Shown piece after piece: positions 8,109 to 17,568 of a stretch of 40,510 nucleotides of DNA. The stretch's first letter is position 1. Every line of letters starts with the position of its first letter. This stretch comes from Bacteroidales bacterium (GTDB lineage Bacteria > Bacteroidota > Bacteroidia > Bacteroidales > PWNQ01): the NCBI GenBank assembly GCA_003557725.1, contig PWNQ01000120.1, forward strand, positions 1-40,510, written 5' to 3'. The translations under genes and the position numbers were made by a program. The notes beneath the pieces are model-generated. The model was given only the letters and a program-made list of their open reading frames with translations. It was not told the origin of the DNA and did not search any database.

Positions 8109-10058
8109 ATGATGTCCTGGGTACGTTTGTCTTGTATTTTTTTGATGGTTTTTAATTCCGGTATTTTTCTTTGGGCTCAGGATAACCGGGTTGCTCCGGG
8201 AGTGCATTGTGGGGCAAAAGCCTGTTCTCATGGCCGTATTCAGTCCTTCCTGTTGTCCGGTAGTGAAAAGCCACGTTCCACCGGCCATGAAGCTTACGAA
8301 TTGATTTATCACCGTATACACTGGCACATCGACCCCGCCGTTCATTTTATTGAGGGATCTGTGTTTAGCATCTTTCAGGCAAAGCAGGATATGGATACCT
8401 TAGTTTTTGACCTGAGGGATAACATGGTGGTGGATTCGGTTACCGGCCCACCGGGGGCATTGTCATATGATCATGCCGGGCACAAAATGTTTATTTATCT
8501 TTCCCACACCCTGCAGCAGGGGATGGTGGATTCGGTTACGGTTTATTACCAGGGCGCACCTGATAACACCTCCGGATTTGGAGCTTTCCAGGTGAGCCCA
8601 CACCAGGGAGTTCCTCTTATGTGGACTTTATCCCAGCCTTATGGAGCCAGTGAGTGGTGGCCCTGCAAAAATACTCTGGGCGACAAGATAGACTCCATGG
8701 ATATCTTTGTGCATACACCCGGGCCTTTTCGTGCAGCATCTAACGGGGTGCTGGTTTCAGAGGTCACGGATGCGGGGGTTACTACGGCCCATTGGAGGCA
8801 TCGTTATCCTGTGGTGCCCTATTTGGTGGCAGTAGCAGTGACCGATTATGCTCAATTCAGCGATTTTTTCCATATAAGCACGGGCGATTCTGTGGAGATC
8901 CTCAACTATGTTTTTCCTCAGGACTCGGCTCAGGTGAGGCAGCAAGCGGCTCAAACCGTGGAGGTAATGCAGTTATTCCAAAACCTGTTTACCGATTATC
9001 CCTTTGCTTCTGAAAAGTATGGCCATGCTCAGTTTGGATGGGGTGGAGGGATGGAACATCAGACCATGAGCTTTATGGGGAGCTTTTCTTTTGAGCTTAT
9101 TGCCCATGAGCTTGCTCATCAGTGGTTTGGGAATATGATCACCCTGGCAAGCTGGGAGGATATCTGGCTTAATGAGGGCTTTGCCACCTATCTTACCGGG
9201 CTGGCCTATGAACATATGTTTAACGGATATTACTGGGAGCCCTGGAAAACCAATCAGATACAGTTTATTACCAGTAGCCCGGCAGGGTCTGTGTTTTGTG
9301 ACGACACCACCAGTGTGAGCCGTCTTTTCGATGCACGCCTGTCATATTCCAAGGCCGCAATGGTGCTCCATATGCTGCGATGGAAACTGGGAGATACGGC
9401 TTTTTTCAATGGGGTAAACCATTATCTGAACGACCCGGCTTTAATTCATCACTTCGCTGCTACCCATGACCTGGTATATCACCTGGAGCAAAGCAGCGGG
9501 AAAAGCCTGGACACTTTTATGGATAACTGGTTTTTCGGGCAGGGATATCCCTCTTATAATGTGGTCTGGTATCAGGATAGTCCTGACAGTTTGGTAGTAC
9601 AGATTAGTCAGACCACCTCCCATCCGTCTGTATCTTTCTTTGCCATGCCGGTGGAAATTCAACTAAAAGGGAGCCAGCGAGATACTTTGATCAGGCTGGA
9701 GAATAGCAGCAATGGGCAGGTGTTTACCTTGAAGCCGGGCTTTATGGCCGATTCCCTGTTATTTGATCCAAACTTATGGATCGTGTCAAGAAACAATCAG
9801 GTGATAACCGGAATAGAAGCCCCTGTGGAATATAATATCTCCATTTTCCCCAACCCTGTCAAAAACCGCCTTCATGTGAAGTCGGAAGGGGATATTCTGG
9901 CAGTGGAGCTGATGGCCATGGATGGAAAGATTATGCATAAAGAGCCGGTTAATGCAAAGGCTTTGAGTTTGGATTTGCAACGGTATGGGCCGGGGACGTA
10001 TCTTTTGAAGCTGTTTTTTCACCAGGGAGTAGTTATTCGAAAAGTGATCAGGATATGA
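8109..10058 (+). CDS. Secreted M1-family aminopeptidase with T9SS sorting domain
   Basis: From the ATG at 8109 the protein has 649 residues and starts with a clean signal peptide (hydrophobic core about 5-20, ending FLWAQ). An in-frame start at 8025 would bury that signal. The N-terminal beta domain is followed by the M1 zinc site HELAHQWFGN with the third ligand 18 residues on in LNEGF (about H333, H337, E356). The exopeptidase signature reads GGMEHQT instead of the classic GAMEN. A Tyr in SYSKAAMVLHML is the likely transition-state residue. The last 75 residues (ISIFPNPVKNRLHV to GTYLLKLFFHQGVVIRKV) form a type A sorting domain, so the enzyme is expected outside the cell or on its surface. 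Its stop overlaps the next start by four bases. Confidence 0.93.
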   Translation: MMSWVRLSCIFLMVFNSGIFLWAQDNRVAPGVHCGAKACSHGRIQSFLLSGSEKPRSTGHEAYELIYHRIHWHIDPAVHFIEGSVFSIFQAKQDMDTLVFDLRDNMVVDSVTGPPGALSYDHAGHKMFIYLSHTLQQGMVDSVTVYYQGAPDNTSGFGAFQVSPHQGVPLMWTLSQPYGASEWWPCKNTLGDKIDSMDIFVHTPGPFRAASNGVLVSEVTDAGVTTAHWRHRYPVVPYLVAVAVTDYAQFSDFFHISTGDSVEILNYVFPQDSAQVRQQAAQTVEVMQLFQNLFTDYPFASEKYGHAQFGWGGGMEHQTMSFMGSFSFELIAHELAHQWFGNMITLASWEDIWLNEGFATYLTGLAYEHMFNGYYWEPWKTNQIQFITSSPAGSVFCDDTTSVSRLFDARLSYSKAAMVLHMLRWKLGDTAFFNGVNHYLNDPALIHHFAATHDLVYHLEQSSGKSLDTFMDNWFFGQGYPSYNVVWYQDSPDSLVVQISQTTSHPSVSFFAMPVEIQLKGSQRDTLIRLENSSNGQVFTLKPGFMADSLLFDPNLWIVSRNNQVITGIEAPVEYNISIFPNPVKNRLHVKSEGDILAVELMAMDGKIMHKEPVNAKALSLDLQRYGPGTYLLKLFFHQGVVIRKVIRI

Positions 10059-10861
10059 GGAGGTGGTATAAATATATATTGGTGTTTTTATTTTTCCTGC
10101 CGCTGATTGCCCCTGCAGGAAACGGCTTTGTTGCGGACACCCTGGAGTACAAGGGGGTGAACTATCAGCGGAAGTTATTTTTTAATAATCCTTCTCCGGA
10201 TACAGGGGGGTTTTCCATTCAGCAGATACTTGTCAATGGCGATACGGTACGGGAGGAGCTTCGCTCCAATACCGTGACGTTGCACCTGGACAGGGTGCCC
10301 CTGGAACGGGAAGATTCACTGCGTATACATGTTGTTTTCCTGGAAGGGTATATGCCCCACCTGGTGAACCCCGAGGGGCTCCTCCCTCCCAATGACTTTA
10401 TATTTACCTATATGCGTGTGCGTAATGAGAATCTTATTTGGCGTGTGGCCGGAGTAATTGGTTATCGCCCGTTTGTTGTGGAGCAATATCGCTGGGAAAG
10501 GTGGGTGGATATTGAAGAGGTCCCCGTATATGATAGTTTGGCCGGGGGTACCTATGAATATAACCTGCGGCCCCACTACGGGGCTAATCGTTATCGGGTG
10601 ATAAAAGTAAACGCTTTAGGACAGACAGTGGTTTCCCGTGAACAAAGCGTTAGGGCTTATAATGTACCTCAGCCTGAAATGGTTAGTACATGGGTGCGTG
10701 AACGGTTGGAGTTTACGGAGGTTACCCGGTATGAGATTTATGATATGGACTGGAATCTGATTAAAAAAGGGCGTGACCGGTATATTAATGTGAGTGACTT
10801 GCCCAGGGGCAGGTACAGGATCAACTATTGCAACACCACCGATACGTTTCGCAAGCGGTAA
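10055..10861 (+). CDS. Secreted protein of unknown function, coupled to the M1 peptidase
   Basis: The product is 268 residues. The ATG overlaps the peptidase stop (ATGA), so the two are translationally coupled. A signal peptide is visible (YILVFLFFLPLIAPAGNG). The middle shows two beta-sandwich-like segments, the second FN3-like (VVEQYRWERWVDIEEV, then YEYNLRPHYGANRYRVIKV). The last 45 residues (RYEIYDMDWNLIKKG, then INVSDLPRGRYRINY) resemble a shortened T9SS C-terminal domain. I do not recognise the family. Coupling to an exported peptidase and a similar exit route suggest that it is a partner or a surface protein made in step with the enzyme. This is inference. Confidence 0.7.
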   Translation: MRRWYKYILVFLFFLPLIAPAGNGFVADTLEYKGVNYQRKLFFNNPSPDTGGFSIQQILVNGDTVREELRSNTVTLHLDRVPLEREDSLRIHVVFLEGYMPHLVNPEGLLPPNDFIFTYMRVRNENLIWRVAGVIGYRPFVVEQYRWERWVDIEEVPVYDSLAGGTYEYNLRPHYGANRYRVIKVNALGQTVVSREQSVRAYNVPQPEMVSTWVRERLEFTEVTRYEIYDMDWNLIKKGRDRYINVSDLPRGRYRINYCNTTDTFRKR

Positions 10862-10875
10862 CTTCCTCCGGGGTT

Positions 10876-12126
10876 TTACTCTGCGGGCTTTATGGCTTCA
10901 GGCCGGGAAAGGATTTTCCTGGAAATATATTGTACCGGAAAGCGTGACGTAGCCCATCCGATCACCAGTACAGCTCCGAAGACCGCCATCAGGTCTGTAG
11001 CCAGCACCTGCACCGGGTAGGCGTCAGCAATAAAAGAGGTGCCGGCACCCATGGGGACCAGCCCAAATTGCTGTTGTGCCAGTGCAATGCCTGCTCCAAG
11101 AGCAATGCCTGCCAGCGCTCCCACGACGGTAATAAGCAGACCCTCATAAAGAAAGATTTTTCGGATCAGTGACTGGTCTGCACCCATGCTGTAGAGGATA
11201 GTGATATCTTTTCGCTTTTCCAGAATAACCAAAGACAATGACCCGATCACGTTAAAGGTGGCGATAATCAAAATAAGTATCAGGATAAGGAAGGTCACCC
11301 ATTTTTCTGATCTCAGGATTCGGTACAGGGTATCTTGTTGCTGGATGCGGGTTTCAATAATAAAGTCCGGTCCCAGCAGCCCATTGAGCCGGCTTATCAC
11401 CTGGCGCTGGTCTGCGTCGTCTTCCAGGGCGATCTCCAGGGCGGATACTTCATGGGTATAGTCGTACAGCTCCTGTGCTACTTCCAGCGGTACCAGCACG
11501 TAGTTTTCGTCTATCTCCGGTTGGATGCCAAAGATACCACTGGGGTAAATATTTTTTTGGTTAAAGGCCCGCACATAGGAATGGCTTCCCGGCCGGGCAT
11601 CCCTGCGGGGCACAAAAATGGTAAGGGGCTGGGCGGCATCACGGCCGGTTCGAATGCCCAACAGGTAAGCAACCCCCTGGCCTACAAGACCGTAGTCGGT
11701 GCCTCCCTCGCGAAGACGAAAACGACCCTCCAGAAGCAAAGTGTCCAAAGGGGACATATGAAGGTAGCTGCTGTCCACCCCTTTTATTATACCCACATGT
11801 TGGCGATCATCGTAGCGTAGCAAGGCATTGTCTTCAATAACACGACTGTAATGAGCTAAACCCGGGATCTTTTCCAACTGCTCCACGGGAAGGTCATCCA
11901 TGAAAAATACCTTCCCTTTGGCAGGTGATACCTTTATGTCTGGGTTAAAAGCATTTACCAGCGAAAGGATAACCGCCTCCAAACCGTTAAAAACGGATAA
12001 AATGATCACCAGTGCCATGGACCCAACGGCAACACCGGTAATGGAAATGGCAGAAATAATGTTAATGGCATTGCGCAGCTTTCCGGAAAAAAAATATCGT
12101 CGCGCTATGTATAGGGCCGTATTCAC
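10876..12126 (-). CDS. FtsX-like ABC transporter permease (LolC/LolE type)
   Basis: The product is 416 residues. An N-terminal membrane helix lies at about 22-47 (NIISAISITGVAVGSMALVIILSVFNG) and is followed by a large periplasmic MacB-like domain (about 50-265). Three C-terminal helices at about 275-405 carry the FtsX fold (VTFLILILILIIATFNVIGSL). Proteins of this type work with an ATPase (LolD) to release lipoproteins from the inner membrane. No ATPase gene is adjacent, which is common in Bacteroidota. The start is a GTG at 12126 overlapping the stop of the methyltransferase (GTGA), indicating translational coupling. Confidence 0.88.
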   Translation of the reverse strand: MNTALYIARRYFFSGKLRNAINIISAISITGVAVGSMALVIILSVFNGLEAVILSLVNAFNPDIKVSPAKGKVFFMDDLPVEQLEKIPGLAHYSRVIEDNALLRYDDRQHVGIIKGVDSSYLHMSPLDTLLLEGRFRLREGGTDYGLVGQGVAYLLGIRTGRDAAQPLTIFVPRRDARPGSHSYVRAFNQKNIYPSGIFGIQPEIDENYVLVPLEVAQELYDYTHEVSALEIALEDDADQRQVISRLNGLLGPDFIIETRIQQQDTLYRILRSEKWVTFLILILILIIATFNVIGSLSLVILEKRKDITILYSMGADQSLIRKIFLYEGLLITVVGALAGIALGAGIALAQQQFGLVPMGAGTSFIADAYPVQVLATDLMAVFGAVLVIGWATSRFPVQYISRKILSRPEAIKPAE

Positions 12127-12941
12127 GAGTTAGATGTTTTCCATGCTTTGACTATCAGACCTGTGCCTGTGGAGTGGCTTTTGTGTACATCCCGGTAGTT
12201 GAGCACCCAGGAAACCGGAAAGGTGAGCAGGTAATAGAAGGGGAGGACAACAAAAAATAGCCTGGAAATATTAAGGAGCTGAATGGGATACTTCATAGAC
12301 AGCCTCCAGGAAACCTGGCCGGGCTTTCCATAGGAATAGCGAACTTCCGTCTTTTGGAACCCTGCAGCCCTTAACTTTTCACGGATTTCTTCAACACCGT
12401 ATCCGTCCCGCACATGTTCATCAATAAAAGAGCTGTCATCGTGTTCATGCACATCGGAGCCCCCCTGATCGGAAGGGGTAGAGATCAAAAGCATGCCCCC
12501 CTGGCGCAAAGACGAATGGAAGTTGCGGAATACCTGAACGTCGTCTTCAATGTGTTCCATCACATCTACAGACAGGATCAGGTGATATTGGTTTTCCTCG
12601 CGGTAGGAGGTAAGGTCATCCACCCGAAAAGAGACACTATGGCGGCCGATATTTTGAAAAAAGCGGTTACAATCTTCCACTTGCTCCGTTTTTACATCAA
12701 TCCCGGTGATCTCCCATTGTGAATTCATGCGACTAAGCACGTAGTCATACTGGCCAAATCCCGACCCTGCATCCAGGATATGGGCTGGGCCATGGTGTTG
12801 CTTTGCCCATGTTTTTAGCTCTTTGCGGATATGCCAGCTGCGGAGCAGCAGCAGGTCCAGCAAGCGGTAAAACAATTTGCGCAGCCAGGGAGAACGGTTG
12901 AAAAAACTGCCTAAAACACGTTTTACAGGATCGTATTTCAT
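12123..12941 (-). CDS. Class I SAM-dependent methyltransferase
   Basis: The product is 272 residues. The Rossmann methyltransferase core starts at about residue 50 with motif I HILDAGSGFGQYDYVL, an acidic residue ending strand 2 (EITGIDVK), and motif IV LILSVDVMEHIEDD. Basic residues fill the first 40 positions. A hydrophobic segment near 228-250 (LFFVVLPFYYLLTFPVSWVL) suggests association with the membrane. The substrate cannot be inferred. Its position between rbfA (18 bases) and a LolC/E-type permease (4-base overlap) shows co-transcription rather than a shared pathway. Confidence 0.85.
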   Translation of the reverse strand: MKYDPVKRVLGSFFNRSPWLRKLFYRLLDLLLLRSWHIRKELKTWAKQHHGPAHILDAGSGFGQYDYVLSRMNSQWEITGIDVKTEQVEDCNRFFQNIGRHSVSFRVDDLTSYREENQYHLILSVDVMEHIEDDVQVFRNFHSSLRQGGMLLISTPSDQGGSDVHEHDDSSFIDEHVRDGYGVEEIREKLRAAGFQKTEVRYSYGKPGQVSWRLSMKYPIQLLNISRLFFVVLPFYYLLTFPVSWVLNYRDVHKSHSTGTGLIVKAWKTSNS

Positions 12942-12959
12942 AAAGGTGAATGTTTAGTG

Positions 12960-13298
12960 TTATTGATCTAGCAGGTCATCAATACGTTGAATCTCATCCA
13001 GAGCTTCATCCAGGAAAAATTGCAGGTCTGGCACTTTTCGGATTTGCTTGCCAACCTTGTTGCCCAGCAAACCCCGTATTTCAGACTTTTTTTCTCCAAT
13101 TAGCTGGAATAGCTTTTTCTTGTCATCCGTGGCAAAAAGGCTGAGATGCACCCTGGCCAGGCTCAGATCACGGGTGACACGCACGTGTGTCACAGTGATC
13201 ATGGCTGTCCCGAACAAATGCCGGGTTTCCCGCTGGAATATCTCCCCAAGCGATCGCTGGATCAAACGGGAAATCTTTTCTTGTCTTTTGGTATCCAT
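12960..13298 (-). CDS. rbfA: Ribosome-binding factor A
   Basis: The product is 112 residues, the usual length. The N-terminus KRQEKISRLIQRSLGEIFQRE, the strand AMITVTHVRVTRDLSLARVHLS and the C-terminal RKVPDLQFFLDEALDEIQRIDDLL are diagnostic of RbfA, a KH-like protein that helps mature the 30S subunit. It is the first gene of the rbfA-methyltransferase-permease operon. It has a promoter box of Bacteroidota type 9 bases ahead of the ATG, so the leader is very short. Confidence 0.96.
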   Translation of the reverse strand: MDTKRQEKISRLIQRSLGEIFQRETRHLFGTAMITVTHVRVTRDLSLARVHLSLFATDDKKKLFQLIGEKKSEIRGLLGNKVGKQIRKVPDLQFFLDEALDEIQRIDDLLDQ

Positions 13299-13306
13299 AA
13301 GTGGTG

Positions 13307-13336
13307 CAAAATTACGATTTTTATTAAGATGACAAA
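13307..13336 (-). promoter_or_regulatory. Promoter of rbfA operon (TTTG-N18-TAATTTTG)
   Basis: On the minus strand TTTG (13336 to 13333) is followed after 18 bases by TAATTTTG (13314 to 13307). Both boxes fit the Bacteroidota sigma factor consensus. The predicted transcription start is within a few bases of the rbfA ATG. Confidence 0.6.
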
Positions 13337-13598
13337 GACGGTGCCGGGATTACATATTAAAACATTACTATATATTAAGGTGGGCTTGCCTAATTATTGG
13401 TGAAAGACTGTGAATGTCTTTAAACCACACAAAGACAGTAGGAAATACAATCGTTGATAAATGATTCAAAATGTTAATAACTACACCTTGCGCATGCTGG
13501 TTTCTGCTTTATTTTAGTGGAATGATTTTTCATGCTTTCATTTTAATTGAAAGAGTTGTTTTTCATGATGTTTATTTATTAACTGTGGGGGATTTGTT
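13337..13598. other. AT-rich intergenic region before ribonucleotide reductase
   Basis: About 260 bases with no credible gene. I looked for a cobalamin riboswitch because the downstream enzyme is B12-dependent, but saw no B12-box-like sequence. No TAnnTTTG box stands out. A purine-rich GGGGGA seven bases before the ATG at 13599 is the only clear signal. Confidence 0.6.
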
Positions 13599-16319
13599 AT
13601 GGCATTAGATTTATTCTCGGGTATAAAAGCTCAAAAGGTATCAAAAGAGGAGGGCACTCAGGACGGTTCCCGGGAGGCTTCTGTTTATGAGAAGCTTGAA
13701 CGATCTCAGGAGAAAATAAGGAAAAAAAATCAGGATATTTTTATGAATGAAGGAACATCAGGGGCCGGACAAGACCGTGTGAGCCAGGATAAAGACCACG
13801 GCCTGACATATACGTATGAAGAAGCCGTGGCGCAGGCAACCCGTTATTTTAAAGGAGATTCCCTGGCAGCCAGTGTCTGGGTTAATAAGTATGCATTGAA
13901 GGACAGTTCAGGGTTGATCTATGAGTGCAATCCTGATGAGATGCATTGGCGCATAGCTAATGAGGTTGCACGCATAGAGAGTAAATATAAAAACCCCCTG
14001 TCCGCACAGGAGATTTATGACTGTCTGAAGGAGTTTAAGCGCATCATCCCCCAGGGAAGCCCAATGGCAGGGATAGGCAATCCTTATCAGATTGTCTCTT
14101 TATCCAACTGCTTTGTCATTGGTGATGACGCCGGTGCCGATTCTTATGGAGCCATTATGAAGGTAGACCAGGAGCAGGTTCAGCTTATGAAACGGCGGGG
14201 GGGGGTTGGTCATGACCTCTCAGGCATCCGCCCCTCTGGAAGCCCGGTGAAAAATAGTGCGTTGACCTCCACGGGAATTGTCCCTTTCATGGAACGCTTT
14301 TCCAACTCCACCAGGGAAGTAGCCCAGGATGGACGGCGAGGGGCGTTGATGCTGAGTATCTCCATAAAACACCCCGACGCACAAAAATTTATTGACGCCA
14401 AAATGGACACCACAAAGGTTACAGGGGCAAATGTCTCTGTAAAGCTTACCGATGACTTTATGACTGCGGTGATCAACGGGGGGAAGTTTGTGCAGCAATT
14501 TCCCGTAAATGCAGAAAATCCCATTATAAAGAAGGAGGTGGATGCCGGCAAACTCTGGAAAAAGATTGTGCACAATGCATGGAAATCAGCAGAACCGGGT
14601 ATTTTATTCTGGGATAATGTGATACGGGAAGCTATTCCCGACCGGTATGAGGATTACGGGTTCAAAACAGTATCTACCAATCCATGCGGGGAGATCCCTC
14701 TGTGCCCTTACGACAGCTGCCGGTTGCTGGCCATCAATCTGTATGGATATGTGGATCAGCCTTTTGAAGATGAGGCCCGGTTTAACTGGGATCGCTTTAA
14801 GAAAGATGTGCACCTGGCTCAGCGCATCATGGATGATATTATTGATCTGGAGTTGGAAAAGATCGACAAGATTATAGAGAAGATCGATAAAGACCCGGAA
14901 TGTGAAGAGGTTAAAAGGGTGGAGCGAAATCTTTGGCTGAATATTAAGAGCAAGGCCCTGGAAGGACGGCGCACCGGTGTGGGCATTACCGCAGAGGGAG
15001 ATATGCTGGCTGCATTGGGATACCGGTATGGAACGGAGCAGGCCACAGATTTTTCCGTGAAGGTCCATCGCACCCTGGCCATTGAAGCTTACCGGGCTTC
15101 CGTAGAGATGGCCAAAGAACGCCGGCCATTCCCCATCTTTGAGTTTGAACGGGAAGCAGATAATCCGTTTATTAAGAGGATACAGGAGCATGACCCCCAG
15201 CTTATTGAAGAGATGAAAAAGTATGGCCGCCGAAATATTGCACTGCTTACCATTGCGCCAACGGGGTCAGTGAGTATGATGTCACAGACCACCTCAGGCA
15301 TTGAACCGGCATTTTTGGTCACCTATAAGCGAAGGCGAAAAGTTAATCCCAACGATAAAAGTACCAATATAGCCTATGTGGATGATGTGGGCGACAGCTG
15401 GGAGGAATACATGGTGTTTCATCATAAATTTAATGTGTGGCTTAAGGCTAAAGGTTATGATGTAGAAGCTGTTAGCAAGTACAGCCCGGAGAAATTGGCC
15501 GGCTTGGTGGAGAAATCACCCTATTACCAGGCTACAGCTAATGATATCAACTGGATGGAAAAAGTGAAAATGCAGGGAGCGGTGCAGAAATGGGTTGACC
15601 ACTCCATTAGTGTAACGGTAAACCTGCCCAAAGATACTCCCGAGAAACTCATTGGCGATATCTATGAAATGGCTTGGAAGAGTGGATGTAAGGGAATGAC
15701 CGTATATCGTGACGGGTCCCGATCGGGAGTGCTGGTTTCGGATGATAAGGATAAGAAGAATGAGTTTATAGAAACCCGCGCACCAAAGCGGCCCAAAAAA
15801 CTGGAGGCGGAGATTGTACGGTTCCAGAACGATTATGAAAAATGGGTGGCTGTGGTAGGGCTGTTCAAGGGAAGACCCTACGAGGTGTTTACCGGAAAAG
15901 CCGAAGGGTTCTGGTTACCCCCATGGGTGAACAAAGGGTGGGTGATAAAAAACCGATTGCCTAATGGAAAAAAACGGTATGACTTTCAGTTTGAGGATAA
16001 AGACAAATACAAGGTTACTATTGAGGGGTTGTCACGTTCTTTTGAGAAGGAGTACTGGAATTATGCCAAGCTTATCTCCGGCATGTTGCGTCACGGTATG
16101 CCATTGCATTCAGCGGTAAACCTGATAAGCAATCTTACCTTTGAGAAGGAGGCCATCAACACCTGGAAAGTGGGGGTAGAGCGTGCCTTAAAGAAGTATA
16201 TTCCCGATGGGACCAAGCTGGAGGGAAAGGCATGCCCGCGGTGTGAAGACAAAGACGGATTAATATATAAGGAAGGATGCCTCACGTGCAAGAGCTGTGG
16301 GCACTCTAAATGTGGATAA
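13599..16319 (+). CDS. nrdJ: Adenosylcobalamin-dependent (class II) ribonucleotide reductase
   Basis: The product is 906 residues. It reduces ribonucleotides to deoxyribonucleotides with a thiyl radical generated from adenosylcobalamin, so no oxygen is needed. Visible elements are the redox Cys in SNCFVIG (about C171), RRGGVGHDLSGIRP (glycine-rich loop), the radical-site motif NPCGEIPL (about C363 and E365), and APTGSVSMM. After the core there is a basic/acidic extension (about 710-870). A C-terminal zinc-ribbon with four CxxC-type cysteines (CPRC, CLTCKSC) probably re-reduces the active site. The first 65 residues are charged and poorly ordered. The start is supported by a GGGGGA ribosome-binding sequence. 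Confidence 0.95.
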   Translation: MALDLFSGIKAQKVSKEEGTQDGSREASVYEKLERSQEKIRKKNQDIFMNEGTSGAGQDRVSQDKDHGLTYTYEEAVAQATRYFKGDSLAASVWVNKYALKDSSGLIYECNPDEMHWRIANEVARIESKYKNPLSAQEIYDCLKEFKRIIPQGSPMAGIGNPYQIVSLSNCFVIGDDAGADSYGAIMKVDQEQVQLMKRRGGVGHDLSGIRPSGSPVKNSALTSTGIVPFMERFSNSTREVAQDGRRGALMLSISIKHPDAQKFIDAKMDTTKVTGANVSVKLTDDFMTAVINGGKFVQQFPVNAENPIIKKEVDAGKLWKKIVHNAWKSAEPGILFWDNVIREAIPDRYEDYGFKTVSTNPCGEIPLCPYDSCRLLAINLYGYVDQPFEDEARFNWDRFKKDVHLAQRIMDDIIDLELEKIDKIIEKIDKDPECEEVKRVERNLWLNIKSKALEGRRTGVGITAEGDMLAALGYRYGTEQATDFSVKVHRTLAIEAYRASVEMAKERRPFPIFEFEREADNPFIKRIQEHDPQLIEEMKKYGRRNIALLTIAPTGSVSMMSQTTSGIEPAFLVTYKRRRKVNPNDKSTNIAYVDDVGDSWEEYMVFHHKFNVWLKAKGYDVEAVSKYSPEKLAGLVEKSPYYQATANDINWMEKVKMQGAVQKWVDHSISVTVNLPKDTPEKLIGDIYEMAWKSGCKGMTVYRDGSRSGVLVSDDKDKKNEFIETRAPKRPKKLEAEIVRFQNDYEKWVAVVGLFKGRPYEVFTGKAEGFWLPPWVNKGWVIKNRLPNGKKRYDFQFEDKDKYKVTIEGLSRSFEKEYWNYAKLISGMLRHGMPLHSAVNLISNLTFEKEAINTWKVGVERALKKYIPDGTKLEGKACPRCEDKDGLIYKEGCLTCKSCGHSKCG

Positions 16320-16328
16320 AACAGAGAG

Positions 16329-17420
16329 TCAGCGTTTACCTGCCAGGCTTTTTGCCTTGCAGTATTCTGTTTTAAGGGTTTCAAACACTTGTTTTACCGT
16401 GGATATGTGGGTAACCAGGCCGGCTTTGCTTCCTGAAAAGGCAAATCCGTTGGAAAACTCTCCTTTGCTGGCTGAAATAAGGGCCTCAGCAATACAAAAT
16501 AAGGTGGTTTTTGGATTGCAGGTCTTTATGCATCGATGCTTGCAGATGGACGGTCGCCGGTCGCCGTTAAGCGCTTCTTTAAGAAAATTGTTGAATAAGG
16601 CCCTTCCCGGAAGGCCTACCGGGCTTTTGATAACCTTTATCTGGCTCTCCTGTGCATTTACAAAGGCCATTTTAAAAGGTAGGGAAGCGTCACATTCTTC
16701 TGTGGCAGCAAAACGGGTGCCCAACTGGACCGCATTGGCTCCCTGTTGCATGTAATGAAAAGCATCTTCACCGCTGAAGATGCCGCCGGCGGCAATCACC
16801 GGAACAGGTCGTTTATGTTTGGCTTCTAAATCTTTGGTCACTTCCAGCACGTCGGAAAGGATATGGTCAAGGCTGTTGCCAGGATCATCTACCGCCTGGG
16901 GCTTAAACCCTAAGTGGCCACCAGCATTGGGGCCCTCTACCACAAAGCCGTCGGGAACGTATCCGTAATTCTGATACCACTTTTGGCTGATAATAGAAGC
17001 TGCACGAGCAGAAGAAACAATGGGAACAAGTCGAGGATTGGGGCCATTGCCCAAATACGAAGGAAGGTTTAAAGGTAATCCCGCTCCACAAAAAAGAATA
17101 TCAATGCCCTCTTCAATGGACGTGCGCACCATCTCCGAAAAATCGGATACCACCGTCATTATATTCACCCCCAAGATACCACGGGTAGCAGCCCGGGCCT
17201 TGCGAATCTCTTCCCGAAGCCTGGAAATGTTACGCTCTGCATAACTGTCGCTATGGCTGGGACTGTTGCCGGTGAGCCCAATGGCAACAGAAGAAATCAC
17301 ACCGATACCTCCCATATTGGCAACTGCAGCGGAAAGGCCGGATAAGGATATGCCAACACCCATGCCACCCTGTACTATTGGAACAGGTACGCGGAGATTG
17401 CCCAGATAAAATGGTTCCAT
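16329..17420 (-). CDS. Nitronate monooxygenase (2-nitropropane dioxygenase-like) family protein
   Basis: The product is 363 residues, a TIM-barrel flavoprotein. Family signs are the N-terminal VPIVQGGMGVGISL, GFVVEGPNAGGHLGF (FMN phosphate/His region, about 180-195), PVIAAGGIFSGEDAF (about 228-242) and ANAVQLGTRFAATEEC. The C-terminal part has several cysteines (CKHRCIKTC), an extension seen in bacterial relatives annotated as nitronate monooxygenase or enoyl-ACP reductase II-like. The true substrate is uncertain. The gene faces nrdJ with only 9 bases between the stops and no visible terminator. Confidence 0.87.
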   Translation of the reverse strand: MEPFYLGNLRVPVPIVQGGMGVGISLSGLSAAVANMGGIGVISSVAIGLTGNSPSHSDSYAERNISRLREEIRKARAATRGILGVNIMTVVSDFSEMVRTSIEEGIDILFCGAGLPLNLPSYLGNGPNPRLVPIVSSARAASIISQKWYQNYGYVPDGFVVEGPNAGGHLGFKPQAVDDPGNSLDHILSDVLEVTKDLEAKHKRPVPVIAAGGIFSGEDAFHYMQQGANAVQLGTRFAATEECDASLPFKMAFVNAQESQIKVIKSPVGLPGRALFNNFLKEALNGDRRPSICKHRCIKTCNPKTTLFCIAEALISASKGEFSNGFAFSGSKAGLVTHISTVKQVFETLKTEYCKAKSLAGKR

Positions 17421-17568
17421 ATAATCAAATTAATGTTTAAATAGTACTAAAATAGTAATACTGAGCCTGCCAGTAAAAATATCGAGCCCGGGAAAGCATC
17501 CGCTGAAAACCAGAAAAAATGTATCAGACCGGAATTTATAAAATCACCGGGCTAAAAATGCATGAATC

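Noticed and set aside
13337-13598. Cobalamin riboswitch before the B12-dependent reductase
   Set aside because: No B12 box or conserved core could be found in the leader.
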